Below are positions 5,901-13,148 of a stretch of 29,312 nucleotides of DNA, piece by piece. This stretch comes from JADLGH01 sp964586675. Lineage in GTDB: Bacteria; Desulfobacterota_D; UBA1144; Nemesobacterales; UBA2774. A model generated the notes under the pieces. It ran no database searches and had not been told where the DNA came from. It saw nothing but the letters and a program-made list of their open reading frames with translations. The stretch is from assembly GCA_964586675.1 (NCBI GenBank), contig CAZPHQ010000033.1, forward strand, positions 1 to 29,312. Reading direction: 5' to 3'. The position numbers and the translations under genes are program-made. Each line of letters opens with the position of its first letter. Position 1 is the stretch's first letter.

Positions 5901-6725
5901 ATGCCAGAGGAAGCGGTAATCGACGGTTCCAACCTTGAGGGGAATGTAGAAACCCCCCAGACTGAAGCCGTCCAGCCACAGGCCGAGCAGCCTGCTCAAA
6001 CAGAGCAGCCCCCTCAGTCGAACATTCCCGAACAATTCAGGGAATACACGCCCGAGCAGTGGTTTAACGAATGGAACAAGACAAATTCCATGCTCGGGAG
6101 ATACAAGCAGGAGGTAACGGACCTGCGTCATAAGACACAGCCCGTTTACCAGCCTCAATACCAGCAACCTCCAATCCCGTCCTCCCTCCCAGGACACGAG
6201 GCATTAGGACAGAGACAGCCGCAGCCGAATTTAAACGAGACATTCCTCGAGAATCCGGCGGACGTGGTGAAGCAGATAGTCGCTCAGGAAGTACGGCAGG
6301 GGATACAGTCGTATCAGCAGCAGCAGGTCATGGCGCAGCAGCAGGAAGCCATGAGCCGGGTGGCGTGGATAAACAGCGTGGACGACGACGAGCTGCAAAA
6401 CCTCAGGCTCGATGAAAACGTTAACTTCACGCCGCAGCATCAGGCGCTGATGAAGGCGCTAGCCGAGACCGATCCCGCTGTTATTTCGAAACTCCGTACT
6501 ACCAATCTCTCCGAACAGGACATAAGAAGCACGGTCCGCGACCTTCACAAGAGGGCCGACGGAATCCTGAACGGGGACCCTGAGAGACAAAAAGCCTTCG
6601 CCGCAGCCCAGAAACAGGCGGCCATTAGCGGTGCTCCCGCAGCACGGGCATCCACACAGGCAGGGCCGGTAGGCACTAGACCGGCTGATTTAGATGAACG
6701 GTGGGGATTCCTGTTGAACGAGTAA
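5901..6725 (+). CDS. Capsid scaffolding protein
   Basis: The 274-aa product lies directly upstream of the major capsid gene, the normal place for the scaffold that shapes the procapsid and later leaves it. The first 30 or so residues are acidic and rich in P, Q and E (PQTEAVQPQAEQPAQTEQPP). The middle is a Q-rich helical coiled-coil stretch (VKQIVAQEVRQGIQSYQQQQ). The C terminus has a basic segment followed by LDERWGFLLNE, consistent with a capsid-binding helical tail. No catalytic motif is seen, so a protease is not supported. TAAGGAG lies 5 nt before ATG, and expression should come from the promoter at 5827. Confidence 0.7.
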   Translation: MPEEAVIDGSNLEGNVETPQTEAVQPQAEQPAQTEQPPQSNIPEQFREYTPEQWFNEWNKTNSMLGRYKQEVTDLRHKTQPVYQPQYQQPPIPSSLPGHEALGQRQPQPNLNETFLENPADVVKQIVAQEVRQGIQSYQQQQVMAQQQEAMSRVAWINSVDDDELQNLRLDENVNFTPQHQALMKALAETDPAVISKLRTTNLSEQDIRSTVRDLHKRADGILNGDPERQKAFAAAQKQAAISGAPAARASTQAGPVGTRPADLDERWGFLLNE

Positions 6726-6742
6726 TTCACAGGAGGGAGTAA

Positions 6743-7972
6743 ATGTCTACAAATCCAACGGTAATAAGCAGAGCAGTATCGGTCGCCGGACCCGGACAGG
6801 GCAACGTCGATCGTTTTATAGAAGAGATAGAAAATAAAATCTGGCAGTACGGACCGAACCTCAATCCGCTGATCAGGATAGCGAACAAGGTCAAGAAACG
6901 CTCCGTGCGTCAGATGAGTTTTAAGGTTCTGAATGACAAGAGGCTCCCGAGGTTTACCAGAATTAACAACGGCGGTGGTTATAACACTTCCGCTACGTCG
7001 ATTGTTGTAGATAACGGGAATTATGCAAGGCCACAGGATATATGGGAGAACACAGCAACTAGAGAACATATCCTCGTAACCGGGATTTCCTCTAATACCT
7101 GGACGGTGGTCAGGGGTTATGACACCGGAGCGGCGGGGACCGGGGTTGCAATGACTGATAACGATGAGCTTATGTTCGTCGGCAACTCTCTTTCTGAGCG
7201 CTCTACGGCTCCAGTTTCTATTCAGACCGACCCGGGGACTGTCACGAATTATCTCCAGTTCATGTCTAGAACAATTGGGCTTTCGGAGATAAGGGATGCG
7301 ATAGCGGAGTACGGCCCGAAGGAAAAAGAGCGGCAGTCCAAGAACACGATGTTCGAGTTCAAAGTGGACGCGGAATTGGCTTTTAAATTCGGGAAGCCGA
7401 TCGCAGACGTAGAAGCATCTTCACCACTTGACAGCGCAATCAGCGATGGCCGCTGGGCTACGGGTGGGCTGCGATATTGGATCGATTCCTATGCTGCCAC
7501 CAATGCCTTGAATGCCAACATAGCAATTTCCCAGAACACGCTTTGGGAATTTGTCGCTCCGTCATTCGAGGACATGCCGGAGGATGCAACCGGACAGGGA
7601 ATGGAGCTTATGGCTCTTTGTGGAAGGAAGGCGTTTAACGTTTTCCATAACTGGGGAATGGCCCCGATACAGACGTCGCCATCCATCAAAGAGTTTGGCC
7701 TCCAGCTCACAACGTACATGACCCCACAGGGCAAGCTGAATCTCGTTCAGGACTACACGCTCAAGGGTGATCAGTATGCGGACTGGATGTTCATCGTGAA
7801 CCCGTCTGACCTTGAATATGTGTACCTCGAAGGCAAGGACATGAAGCTGAAAACGAATATTCAGGCTAACGATGCTCACGAGGTCAAGGACGAGCTTTAC
7901 GGCATAATCGGTCTTGGAATAAAGCGCCCCGAGCTTCACAGGTATGTGTACAACATGCAGGCGGGAGTCTAA
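6743..7972 (+). CDS. Major capsid protein, HK97 fold, SU10-like
   Basis: This 409-aa protein builds the icosahedral shell. Features that fit the SU10-type major capsid family (DUF5309-like) are TWTVVRGYDTGAAGTG followed by DNDELMFVGNSLSERS, and then NYLQFMSRTIGLSEIRDAIA with YGPKEKERQSKNTMFEFKVD, the long spine helix region. The C-terminal part has WMFIVNPSDLEYVYLEGKDM and ends in PELHRYVYNMQAGV. No N-terminal protease cleavage signature can be seen by eye. GGAGGGAG lies just upstream of ATG. It sits between the scaffold and a small possible decoration protein on one transcript. Confidence 0.85.
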   Translation: MSTNPTVISRAVSVAGPGQGNVDRFIEEIENKIWQYGPNLNPLIRIANKVKKRSVRQMSFKVLNDKRLPRFTRINNGGGYNTSATSIVVDNGNYARPQDIWENTATREHILVTGISSNTWTVVRGYDTGAAGTGVAMTDNDELMFVGNSLSERSTAPVSIQTDPGTVTNYLQFMSRTIGLSEIRDAIAEYGPKEKERQSKNTMFEFKVDAELAFKFGKPIADVEASSPLDSAISDGRWATGGLRYWIDSYAATNALNANIAISQNTLWEFVAPSFEDMPEDATGQGMELMALCGRKAFNVFHNWGMAPIQTSPSIKEFGLQLTTYMTPQGKLNLVQDYTLKGDQYADWMFIVNPSDLEYVYLEGKDMKLKTNIQANDAHEVKDELYGIIGLGIKRPELHRYVYNMQAGV

Positions 7973-7986
7973 GGAGGGAATGAACA

Positions 7987-8394
7987 ATGGCAACAACACC
8001 AGCAATTGACATGACGACAGAAACGATTCTGTCCGTATCTGCCAACTCTGGAGATGGTCAGACAAGGATAGAGTCGATGTTTTTCCCTCTGGTTGCTGCA
8101 ACCGGTACGGATACGGCAGTGCCGTGGGTAGAGACTACAGGCTGGCAAAGCATCTGTGTTTACGTGGATATAACGTCCAGCGGCACCTTGAATATGGTCG
8201 GGTCTAACCTGACGGCTCCTGCAGCTTCGGATAACGGGTTTGCTGTAGCTACTGCTATTACGGCAGACGGGTTCGGAGTTATTACACAGGAGAAGATTCC
8301 CCGCTGGTTCAAGATATATCCGAGCGCAAGCGGCGGTGCCATGACTGTAGCTATGAAGGTTGTCAAAGTAGCAATGAACAGAGTATCAGCTTAA
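7987..8394 (+). CDS. Small capsid-associated protein, possible decoration protein, 135 aa
   Basis: A 135-aa beta-rich protein directly after the major capsid gene, with GGAGGG before ATG 7987. It has alternating hydrophobic strands (WQSICVYVDITSSGTLNMVG; GGAMTVAMKVVKVAMNRVSA) and a conserved-looking PRWFKIYPSASGG turn, and no charged coiled coil. Position and composition suggest a capsid decoration or stabilising protein, by analogy with phages that encode one at this point; I do not recognise a specific family. An intrinsic terminator follows 6 nt after its stop, so this is the last gene of the capsid transcript. Confidence 0.6.
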   Translation: MATTPAIDMTTETILSVSANSGDGQTRIESMFFPLVAATGTDTAVPWVETTGWQSICVYVDITSSGTLNMVGSNLTAPAASDNGFAVATAITADGFGVITQEKIPRWFKIYPSASGGAMTVAMKVVKVAMNRVSA

Positions 8395-8400
8395 GAACTC

Positions 8401-8427
8401 AGGGGGGCTTCGGCCCCCTTGTCTTTT
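8401..8427 (+). terminator. Intrinsic terminator with a UUCG loop after the capsid genes
   Basis: AGGGGGGC and GCCCCCTT pair as an 8-bp stem (one G-U pair) closed by a TTCG tetraloop at 8409-8412, followed by the U-rich tail GTCTTTT. This is a strong Rho-independent terminator. It would boost the amount of capsid mRNA relative to downstream genes. The AAGGAGG of the next gene begins directly after the tail. Confidence 0.85.
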
Positions 8428-8439
8428 AAGGAGGTCTTG

Positions 8440-8961
8440 ATGATTTACGAGCGTAAGCACGGACACCAGTACACCGTAGAGAATGGTTTTAGCCGCCCTG
8501 ATGGACAGGGCGGAAGGATAGTGAAGCTGGGTCTTATGGCTATTTTTGAACCGCGGAGTGTGATTGACCCGACGGCGGAGTTTGACACAACCAGAGCGGC
8601 GACAACTTACGTGGATATGAATATTGCTGCCGGGAATACGCCGTATGTGGAGAGAGAGGCGAAGATAAAAGAAACCGATCAGCGCCTGCAAACCTTTATA
8701 GAGAGCCTTCGTGACTTCACCCGCCCCGGCGGGCTTGGCCTTATCTGGCGGCAGAGAACGATTGAGGAAAGAGCGGCAATTCTGGAGCAGAGCATCCAGG
8801 CCCAGCAGGACAGGCTACGTGAAATGCAGACTTCGATAAAGGACAAGTCGGATGCGGAACTTGAGGAGTTAACAAAGCCGGAAGTTAAAACGGATGGCTT
8901 GGCAAAAGCGCCGGGCGTTATAACCGGTACTGCGACTATTGCGTCCCAGAGAGGCAAATGA
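8440..8961 (+). CDS. Hypothetical virion-region protein, 173 aa
   Basis: The start is set at ATG 8440 (MIYERKHGHQYTVENGFSRP), which has AAGGAGG 5 nt upstream; a TTG at 8419 lies inside the terminator. The N-terminal half is a small mixed domain (GRIVKLGLMAIFEPRSVIDP). The C-terminal half is a long charged helix (RTIEERAAILEQSIQAQQDR) and may form a coiled coil. Its stop codon overlaps the start of the signal-peptide protein gene (ATGA). The family is not recognised. A minor structural or assembly role is guessed from location only. Confidence 0.6.
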   Translation: MIYERKHGHQYTVENGFSRPDGQGGRIVKLGLMAIFEPRSVIDPTAEFDTTRAATTYVDMNIAAGNTPYVEREAKIKETDQRLQTFIESLRDFTRPGGLGLIWRQRTIEERAAILEQSIQAQQDRLREMQTSIKDKSDAELEELTKPEVKTDGLAKAPGVITGTATIASQRGK

Positions 8962-10007
8962 GACTCGCGGCATACATATTCACGGCGGCTTTAATCGCCT
9001 TATCCCTCGGGGCATTACGGGTTTACGGGGAGGACTTCCTGTGCACGTATAAAACGGGGAGCTTCACCTGCCAGTCCGTACCGGCACCGACTGCCGCACC
9101 CACGGCAGCGCCTACACCGAAGCCAATTCCTGCTCCCACGCCACAACCGACACAGCCGCCGAGTACCGGGTGCCAGATAAAGGTAGTCGGAAACGCATTC
9201 AGAACGGCGGAGGCGAACGCGAAACCGGGTGACTGCATCGAGGTAATAAGCGGGCCGATCACGGGGCAGCTCTACCTCAACAAGAGCGGCACTGCGGACA
9301 AGCCCATCACGTACAAATTCGATCCCGGCGTCGTGATAAAACCCGGCTCGTGGACGGATGCGAACGCTCAGTTCAGGGCAAACGGGAGTTATCTGATTCT
9401 CGACGGGATAGTTGTCGAAGGTGGGTACGCCGCCAAGATCATGGGCAATAACGTGACCGTAATAAACGGGAAATTTACACACCAGCGTTATTCGACCTTG
9501 GATGTAGTGGCTGTGGATTATCCCCGCATCCTTGATACCGAAAACGCATGGGCGGGATATGACACGAGCGGAAAGCGTTACGAAGCTAACGGCAACCCGA
9601 AGCAGTATCACGGGATTTACTTCTCGCCGAACGGGAGGGGAATCAAGGGTGCATACGTCAGAGGCGCGAAGATTCACGATATAACCGGGCGCGGGATACA
9701 GTCGAACGGGGACAGCGGCGGCACGGTAGAACTCACGGTTGAGGATAGCAAGTTCTGGAATCTTGTCTATGGAATCATCAACTGGAACGGGGTTGTGAGC
9801 GGAACGTTCAGGAATAACAAATTCACGCTCGGGAACTCCCCGCCGACGAACTCCGAGACGGCCTGTATCGGCGGATACAACTCGAAGAACCTGACGCTTG
9901 AAAACAATACCTGTAAGACGACGTGGCGCGGGAATGCGTGCTCCGGATTCTTCCAGAATCATGGGGGAGTAAGCGGGATTACGTGCAGCGGTAACACATT
10001 CGATTAG
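8958..10007 (+). CDS. Secreted parallel beta-helix protein, polysaccharide-lyase-like
   Basis: The 349-aa product has a clear Sec signal peptide: R2, then a hydrophobic core at about residues 4-20, with likely cleavage near VYG-ED (24/25). Two cysteines (29, 38) follow, and residues 42-69 form a PAPT/PTP-rich linker. From about residue 72 a right-handed parallel beta-helix is suggested: EANAKPGDCIEVISGPITGQ and KSGTADKPITYKFDPGVVI match the opening words of pectate-lyase, alginate-lyase and chondroitinase-type helices, and N/G-rich coils recur to the end (LTLENNTC; GITCSGNTFD). Tail spikes lack signal peptides, so this looks exported by the host. It sits directly before the holin candidate, where an endolysin is often found. 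Substrate and catalytic residues cannot be assigned. Confidence 0.7.
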   Translation: MRLAAYIFTAALIALSLGALRVYGEDFLCTYKTGSFTCQSVPAPTAAPTAAPTPKPIPAPTPQPTQPPSTGCQIKVVGNAFRTAEANAKPGDCIEVISGPITGQLYLNKSGTADKPITYKFDPGVVIKPGSWTDANAQFRANGSYLILDGIVVEGGYAAKIMGNNVTVINGKFTHQRYSTLDVVAVDYPRILDTENAWAGYDTSGKRYEANGNPKQYHGIYFSPNGRGIKGAYVRGAKIHDITGRGIQSNGDSGGTVELTVEDSKFWNLVYGIINWNGVVSGTFRNNKFTLGNSPPTNSETACIGGYNSKNLTLENNTCKTTWRGNACSGFFQNHGGVSGITCSGNTFD

Positions 10008-10016
10008 GAGGGGGAT

Positions 10017-10256
10017 ATGAGCGGACAGACAGACAGAAACCAGAGCGGGAAGATCGTGACCAACAGGGGGCTTGTGATAGGCGGCTCGACGATTGCCGTT
10101 GCGCCCCTTGTCCCGTTCTTCTGGAACAGGGCGTTCCCCGAGTGGCCGATGAACCCCGAAGTTGCGGCAGCGGCAGCGGGCGTTGTAACGGTGTTCCTCG
10201 GTTTCGCATACGCCGTGATTCTGAAGATTTTGCAGAAATACGATATAGCGCCGTAA
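10017..10256 (+). CDS. Holin candidate, two membrane segments
   Basis: The 79-aa product has two hydrophobic segments, at about residues 18-36 (GLVIGGSTIAVAPLVPFFW) and 49-71 (VAAAAAGVVTVFLGFAYAVI in part), a polar N terminus and a short charged C terminus. This matches class II holins, which time lysis by permeabilising the inner membrane. AGGAGGGGG lies upstream of ATG. It begins the lysis-like cluster, ahead of the spanin-like genes. A structural membrane protein is the alternative. No dual-start motif is visible. Confidence 0.55.
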   Translation: MSGQTDRNQSGKIVTNRGLVIGGSTIAVAPLVPFFWNRAFPEWPMNPEVAAAAAGVVTVFLGFAYAVILKILQKYDIAP

Positions 10257-10265
10257 GGAGGCAGC

Positions 10266-10673
10266 ATGAGCTTTTTCGACAAGATAAGACAGGGACTTGA
10301 AATAATCACCGGGTATATCGCAATCGCGATAGACATTCTCACAAAGTTTAACGCGGTCATGCCGATTGTCGTCGAGTTCATCATCGAGCAGGTGGACAGC
10401 TGGTTCGGGAAGATCGAAAAGGGAGAGGCTTCCGGAGAGCAGGCGAGAGAAGCTGTCGTTCAGACTTCGCTCCAGAGATTCCACGGCTCCGGGCCCGTGA
10501 TTACCGAGCAGGACATAAGAACGATAGTCGAGCAGTACGTGAAGGTAGCCAAGGCGAGACGGAGGGAGTTCGACAACACGAGAGAGGTCAAGGCTGTCGA
10601 GAAGGGCTACGTGAAACAGACAGAGCTGGAGAAAGCGAGACTTGCCTGGCCGGTATTCCAACCCCTGGACTGA
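10266..10673 (+). CDS. Lysis-cluster protein of unknown function, 135 aa
   Basis: The N-terminal third has amphipathic to hydrophobic helices (IITGYIAIAIDILTKFNAVM, then PIVVEFIIEQVDSWF), and the rest is strongly charged and helical (AREAVVQTSLQRFHG; DIRTIVEQYVKVAKARRREF). It could be a peripheral membrane protein or antiholin-like partner, because it lies 9 nt after the holin candidate and 2 nt before an i-spanin-like gene. No catalytic motif of lysozymes, amidases or transglycosylases is present. AAGGAGG precedes its ATG. Confidence 0.5.
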   Translation: MSFFDKIRQGLEIITGYIAIAIDILTKFNAVMPIVVEFIIEQVDSWFGKIEKGEASGEQAREAVVQTSLQRFHGSGPVITEQDIRTIVEQYVKVAKARRREFDNTREVKAVEKGYVKQTELEKARLAWPVFQPLD

Positions 10674-10675
10674 CG

Positions 10676-10927
10676 ATGTGGTCGTGGTTTATAAGCGCCG
10701 TCGGCGTCCTCTTGGGTTTTATATTCGACAGGAAGAGGAAGGCGGCCGAGGAAACCGAATACGCAAAGACGAAGAAGGAGAACCTCGAAATCCGTTCGGA
10801 GAACGAGGCTTTGAAGAAGCGAGAGAAACAGAAGGTTGAATGGGAGAAGGCGAAAGAGGAATGGAAGGATCTGAGCGAAGATGAAAAGACCAAACGTATA
10901 CTCGATCGCTTTCGCAATTCTGATTAG
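10676..10927 (+). CDS. Inner-membrane coiled-coil protein, possible i-spanin
   Basis: The 83-aa protein has one N-terminal membrane segment (WFISAVGVLLGFIF) and then a highly charged coiled coil (KTKKENLEIRSENEALKKRE). The gene encoding a lipoprotein starts inside it at 10881 in another frame, the classical overlap of Rz and Rz1 spanin genes. One point against the call is that the charges just after the membrane segment (DRKRK) favour a cytoplasmic C terminus, while an i-spanin needs a periplasmic one. The gene at 11167 fits the topology better. Confidence 0.45.
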   Translation: MWSWFISAVGVLLGFIFDRKRKAAEETEYAKTKKENLEIRSENEALKKREKQKVEWEKAKEEWKDLSEDEKTKRILDRFRNSD

Positions 10928-11177
10928 CCTCGCCGCCTGTACCCCCGCGACCCTGGTAGTACCGGAGATTTCCTACAAGACGACGGAAGAGATAAGAGCG
11001 GGACAGCCCGACTGCACCGCTCCGATCATGTATGCCCTCGACGATCCGGGCAGGGAAACCATGCTGGAGGCGTTCTGGTGCTACGACCGGGTGATTCAGT
11101 ATTGGCAGGACGAGTACGAAGTTCTGGAAGCACAACTCGATTCTTTACACGCGCCGGAGGGGGACAATGGGAAATGA
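10881..11177 (+). CDS. Lipoprotein, possible o-spanin
   Basis: MKRPNVYSIAFAILISLAAC is a lipoprotein signal peptide with lipobox LAAC and lipidation at C20, leaving a 78-79 aa mature protein. The +2 residue is T, which permits outer-membrane sorting. The mature part ends in a charged helix (VIQYWQDEYEVLEAQLDSLH) that could pair with a coiled-coil partner across the periplasm. The 5' end overlaps the upstream coiled-coil gene by 47 nt and its end overlaps the next by 11 nt. This arrangement suggests an outer-membrane spanin that fuses membranes at the last lysis step. It is less proline-rich than typical Rz1. Confidence 0.5.
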   Translation: MKRPNVYSIAFAILISLAACTPATLVVPEISYKTTEEIRAGQPDCTAPIMYALDDPGRETMLEAFWCYDRVIQYWQDEYEVLEAQLDSLHAPEGDNGK

Positions 11178-11475
11178 ATTTCAGGCGCCGAAGAAGCTCG
11201 GGGACAGAATAGACAACAGGGAGTATGCGAACGTGCATCTGGGCTCTACTGACAGGATTATCGGCGGAATACTCGCGGCGGTCCTTATCGCTCTCGTTCT
11301 ATGGGTGGGACAGGCGACACAGCAGAATCAGGTTGAACTCGCCAAACTTGGAGAGAAGTTCGAATCGACGAAAAGGGAACGGGATATATCGCTGCTCTAC
11401 ATAGAGAAACGGCTTGAGAAACTGGAGCTGAGCCTGGAATTGCTCAAACAGGACAAGGACGCGACCAAGAAATGA
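11167..11475 (+). CDS. Single-pass membrane protein with coiled coil, alternative i-spanin
   Basis: About 30 polar, basic N-terminal residues (QAPKKLGDRIDNREYANVHL) precede one membrane segment (IIGGILAAVLIALVLWVGQA) and a coiled coil (RDISLLYIEKRLEKLELSLE). The positive-inside rule places the N terminus in the cytoplasm and the coiled coil in the periplasm, the topology of an i-spanin. GGAGGGGG stands 2-3 nt before ATG 11167, inside the lipoprotein gene. The stop overlaps the next start as ATGA. It may be the true partner of the lipoprotein at 10881, or a second membrane-lysis component. Confidence 0.5.
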   Translation: MGNEFQAPKKLGDRIDNREYANVHLGSTDRIIGGILAAVLIALVLWVGQATQQNQVELAKLGEKFESTKRERDISLLYIEKRLEKLELSLELLKQDKDATKK

Positions 11476-12176
11476 CGAGAGGTCAAATAAAAACCAGAGT
11501 ACAGGCAAGGAGCGACAGGGCGGATTCCGTTACAGCCGGTCTGATCGAGCAGTGGATAGTCGAGGTTATACGGGAAGTGGAGCGGAAATATCCCTGGGCC
11601 TACACCAAGAAATCACAGACGGCCCCAATATCCGCAAACGTAAAGTCGTTCGCCTTGCCCTCGAACCTGATACTCCACCATCCCTTCTCGCTGCTACTGG
11701 AAGCGTCGGGGACTTCGTCGAGCCCGGAATATCAATACCTCGTCAAGACGGAGGAAACGATATTCGATCTTCACTTCCCCGCACCAAACACAACGGGCTC
11801 GGACGCTGTTTACTGGAAGCTGACGGGGGGAGTGGATGGTACGGGGTTCGACGTTTATCCCGTAATGGACCGGGACGCGACTCTCAAGATAGCGAGCGGC
11901 CATTACTACACGGAAGCATGGAGTGATGACGCGGACGAGAACTGGCTTTCGATCAACCAGCCGGACATCGTCGTTGACGGCGTATGCGCGAAGCTCTTCG
12001 AGCATTACGGTGAGCCGGGGAAAGCGGACCGGGCGTTAGCAAGAGCGCAGGGACTTATACAGGATGCGATGGACGATCAGAAAAAGATGGACAGAAGGGG
12101 AAGGCTCACGCGGATGAAGACCCTGTCCGATTTCCCGCTGGACATAGCGAAAAGAAAAAAGACATACGGGTACTAA
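11472..12176 (+). CDS. Head-tail adaptor-like protein, 234 aa
   Basis: The N-terminal helical part (MTRGQIKTRVQARSDRADSV; LIEQWIVEVIREVERKYPWA) resembles the start of ring-forming adaptor proteins that bind below the portal. The central beta-rich part (VYWKLTGGVDGTGFDVYPVM) and the late helical region (VVDGVCAKLFEHYGEPGKAD, then ARAQGLIQDAMDDQKKMDRR) also fit phage gene products described as adaptors or tail-tube-A-like proteins. The start overlaps the previous stop (ATGA). The basic C terminus (LDIAKRKKTYGY) could reach into the portal. It begins the tail-assembly part of the cluster. Confidence 0.5.
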   Translation: MTRGQIKTRVQARSDRADSVTAGLIEQWIVEVIREVERKYPWAYTKKSQTAPISANVKSFALPSNLILHHPFSLLLEASGTSSSPEYQYLVKTEETIFDLHFPAPNTTGSDAVYWKLTGGVDGTGFDVYPVMDRDATLKIASGHYYTEAWSDDADENWLSINQPDIVVDGVCAKLFEHYGEPGKADRALARAQGLIQDAMDDQKKMDRRGRLTRMKTLSDFPLDIAKRKKTYGY

Positions 12177-12189
12177 GGAGAAAAAGATT

Positions 12190-12588
12190 ATGGCGATATT
12201 GCCTACAAACGATTTGATGTACACGACGATGCAGAACACGGCCCAGGCGACAGGCGGCGGACAGACACAACCAACTGCGGCCCCCGCCGACCCGAGGCTC
12301 GCCATGTGGCAGCAGCAGATGAGACAGAGGCGCATGGGAATGACCGGCCAGCCTTGGGGGAATTTCATGCCGAACGAGGCCCGAAGAGGAATGATGGGGC
12401 CCGGAATAGCCTCGCTCCAGATGGGAGCGACACAGGGACCGATGAGAATGGGCGGCGCTCCAATGACCGCCGCGCCCCAGCCCATGCCCGCACAGAGATT
12501 GACCGCGCCGCAGGGGGGGATAAACCCGACCGACCTCGTGCAAAAGAGAAGGGGAGTATTGCCAACCGGTGGAGGGAAATCGTTCTAG
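12190..12588 (+). CDS. Low-complexity virion protein, 132 aa
   Basis: The protein is dominated by M, Q, G, P and A (PRLAMWQQQMRQRRMGMTGQ; GGAPMTAAPQPMPAQRLTAP) and has no predicted fold that I can recognise. The C terminus VQKRRGVLPTGGGKSF looks conserved in character. AAGGAG precedes ATG. The stop overlaps a GTG start for the next gene (TAGTG). Disordered proteins of this kind occur between adaptor and tail genes in short-tailed phages, and a linker or assembly role is a guess. Confidence 0.55.
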   Translation: MAILPTNDLMYTTMQNTAQATGGGQTQPTAAPADPRLAMWQQQMRQRRMGMTGQPWGNFMPNEARRGMMGPGIASLQMGATQGPMRMGGAPMTAAPQPMPAQRLTAPQGGINPTDLVQKRRGVLPTGGGKSF

Positions 12589-12847
12589 TGGGATACGTCG
12601 ATCAGTTAAAACCGGCGAATAATCTGTCGGACCTCGAAAAACATACCACGCACGCCGTGAGGAGCGCTCTTAAGGCAATGAACGTGTATCACGCCGTGTG
12701 GGAAATAGTTATCGAGCACAGGCAGGGAAACCAGCTCGACATAACGGCCTGGATTCCCGAACGCATCACCCTTCCTCAGGGATTTAACAAACCCCTCCTG
12801 CCTATCCATTTCAACCATATGCAGGGGAACGCGATGCGGGATTTTAC
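12588..12847 (+). CDS. Partial gene running into the sequence gap
   Basis: GTG 12588 overlaps the preceding TAG and has GGAGGG about 11 nt upstream. The 86 visible residues include LSDLEKHTTHAVRSALKAMN, VYHAVWEIVIEHRQGNQLDI and TAWIPERITLPQGFNKPLLP. The family is not recognised. The gene is truncated by the run of Ns. Any reading that joins it across the Ns to the ORF ending at 13139 is an artefact of the nominal gap length. Confidence 0.55.
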
Positions 12848-12947
12848 NNNNNNNNNNNNNNNNNNNNNNNNNNNNNNNNNNNNNNNNNNNNNNNNNNNNN
12901 NNNNNNNNNNNNNNNNNNNNNNNNNNNNNNNNNNNNNNNNNNNNNNN
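12848..12947. other. Assembly gap of 100 Ns
   Basis: Exactly 100 Ns, the conventional placeholder for a gap of unknown size. Sequence between an N-terminal gene fragment (12588) and a C-terminal one (to 13139) is missing. At least one gene junction probably lies in it. Confidence 0.95.
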
Positions 12948-13139
12948 GCGGATTCCACGTTCTCGGCTGTCTCGGGGAATAGCGTGGAGGCGTTTCTTAT
13001 ATGGGTGGACACGGGGGGCGCGTCGTCCACGGACCCGTTGATCGCCTTTTTCGACACGTCTATCACGGGAGCGCCGGTCACGCCGAACGGCGGGGATATC
13101 GTGCTTCAGTATAACGCAAGCGGAATCTTCTCGTTCTAA
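12948..13139 (+). CDS. C-terminal part of a minor virion protein
   Basis: The 63 residues after the gap (STFSAVSGNSVEAFLIWVDT, then GGASSTDPLIAFFDTSITGA and PVTPNGGDIVLQYNASGIFS) match the wording of C termini seen in small phage minor structural proteins, with the pattern V-E-A-x-x-I-x-x-D-T-G and PVTPNGGD. It sits immediately upstream of the tail adhesin genes. The start is lost in the gap. Whether it belongs to the fragment at 12588 is unknown, but the two differ in character. Confidence 0.5.
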   Translation, partial: ADSTFSAVSGNSVEAFLIWVDTGGASSTDPLIAFFDTSITGAPVTPNGGDIVLQYNASGIFSF

Positions 13140-13148
13140 GGGGTATGG

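Noticed and set aside
9015..10661. A 548-codon open frame on the minus strand opposite the beta-helix, holin and lysis genes
   Set aside because: It is a shadow of GC-rich codons on the plus strand. The plus-strand genes have ribosome binding sites, a signal peptide and coupled starts, while the minus frame shows no domain wording and spans several gene junctions.
12306..13139. A single 277-codon reading through the N gap
   Set aside because: The Ns are a placeholder of arbitrary length, so the frame continuity is meaningless; its first part also overlaps the better-supported gene at 12190-12588.
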